Shown piece after piece: positions 63,346 to 64,000 of a stretch of DNA of 64,000 nt (the first letter of the stretch is position 1; the number at the start of each line of letters is the position of its first letter). The stretch is from the NCBI GenBank assembly GCA_036245525.1, contig BTPG01000004.1:157132158-157196157 (forward strand), written 5' to 3'. The stretch is from Semisulcospira habei. Lineage: Eukaryota; Mollusca; Gastropoda; Semisulcospiridae. The notes under the pieces were generated by a model, which was not told the origin of the DNA, searched no databases, and worked only from the letters and a program-made list of their open reading frames with translations. The position numbers and the translations under genes are program-made.

Positions 63346-64000
63346 GAACTGAAGTCTGTACACCAGTTTACCTACCTTGGCTGCATCATCACGTCAGACG
63401 CCAAGCTGGACAAGGAGCTGGACAGCAGGCTGGCAAAAGCGAACAGTGCTTTCGGGCGACTATTCAAGCGGGTGTGGCACAATCAACAGCTGAAAAAGGC
63501 ACCAAGATCAGCGTGTACAGAGCTGTCGTCCTCACCAACCTGCTGTACGGTTCCGAGTCCTGGGCCCTCTACCGCAGCCAACTACGACTCCTCGAACGCT
63601 TTCACCAGCGCTGCCTGCGTACCATCCTCAGCATTCACTGGAGTGACTATGTCACCAACGTCGAGGTCCTTGAACAGGCGGAAACTGTGAGCATTGAGGC
63701 TTTGCTGCTGCGGACACAGCTTCGCTGGGCGGGGCACGTCTCCAGGATGGAGGATCATCGCCTACCAAAGATCACTCTGTTCGGCGAGCTCGCCACTGGA
63801 CACTGAGACAGAGGGGCACCAAAGAAGAGATACAAAGACGGTCTCAAGAAGTCGCTTAGTGCCTGCCAAATCGACCACCGCCAGTGGTCTTCGCTTGCTA
63901 TGACCGTGACACCTGGCGCTCCACCATTCACACGGCAGCTGTCTCCTTTGAGGACTCTCGCAGAGCTAACCTTAAGGACAAGCGGCGTAGAAGAAAAAAC
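63346..64000 (+). mobile_element. LINE B fragment running off the window
   Basis: Matches 37750-38410 of copy 1 (FTYLGCIITSDAKLDKELDS, YGSESWALYRSQL, RWAGHVSRMEDH). One-base indels near 63500 and 63800-63905 break the frame. It adjoins the subfamily LINE A copy directly at a GGGAGTC(C/T)GAACT junction. Confidence 0.85.

Overview
This window looks like nuclear DNA of an animal, probably a marine gastropod or other mollusc. The evidence is spliced metazoan exons (an EGFR/ErbB-type receptor, a P2X7 C-terminal-domain gene, a THAP domain), no bacterial-style operons, and very high retroelement content. The taxon is an inference: I recall the recurrent (TTAG)n tail and its 'TTTGGGTTTAACGCC' motif as a molluscan retroposon 3' end. 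At least 80% of the window is transposon-derived.

Layout. (1) 1-10323: decayed relic of a capsid-type dsDNA element (adintovirus/Polinton-like by recollection) with three broken genes. A ~549-bp retroposon and a full-length 6-kb LINE ('family A') interrupt two of them, each with target-site duplications (TSDs). (2) 10324-11062: noncoding, with a ~157-bp tandem repeat. (3) 11068-19465: complete Ty3/gypsy element with 1.7-kb LTRs, AAGAT TSD, tRNA-Leu-type PBS and polypurine tract. Its integrase lies upstream of reverse transcriptase (gmr1-like order), and two frameshifts break it. (4) 19471-25793: GT/G-rich repeats, LINE A fragments, a LINE 'family B' fragment between 164-bp direct repeats, and a perfect 36-bp-arm hairpin. 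(5) 25862-27303: last two exons of a P2X7-C-domain gene, one with an in-frame stop; inverted pogo-like units bracket the last exon. (6) 27826-29645: a 385-bp retroposon with TSDs, a tRNA-derived SINE and a THAP exon. (7) 30897-49578: one LINE A insertion (14-bp TSD) expanded to 18.6 kb by nested insertions. These are a 385-bp retroposon, an 8440-bp tyrosine-recombinase retrotransposon with split direct repeats (itself carrying a 3.8-kb LINE B and a 53-bp retroposon tail), a 44-bp LINE tail and a second LINE B. (8) 49979-56610: two intact ErbB furin-like exons on the minus strand, separated by an intron with an inserted LINE A, plus hairpin elements and mosaic LINE debris. (9) 56611-64000: another near-full-length LINE A, a related subfamily copy inserted in its 5' end, and a LINE B fragment.

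Functional reading. The only sequences that look like maintained host genes are the ErbB exons, the THAP exon and possibly the P2X7-C gene. LINE A encodes ORF1 (three zinc knuckles) and ORF2 (APE endonuclease, RT, RNase H, CCHC). LINE B encodes APE, RT and a C-terminal zinc finger. The best-preserved copies, 3544-9570 for A and 34797-38566 for B, each carry a small defect (a TTG start codon and a one-base frameshift, respectively).
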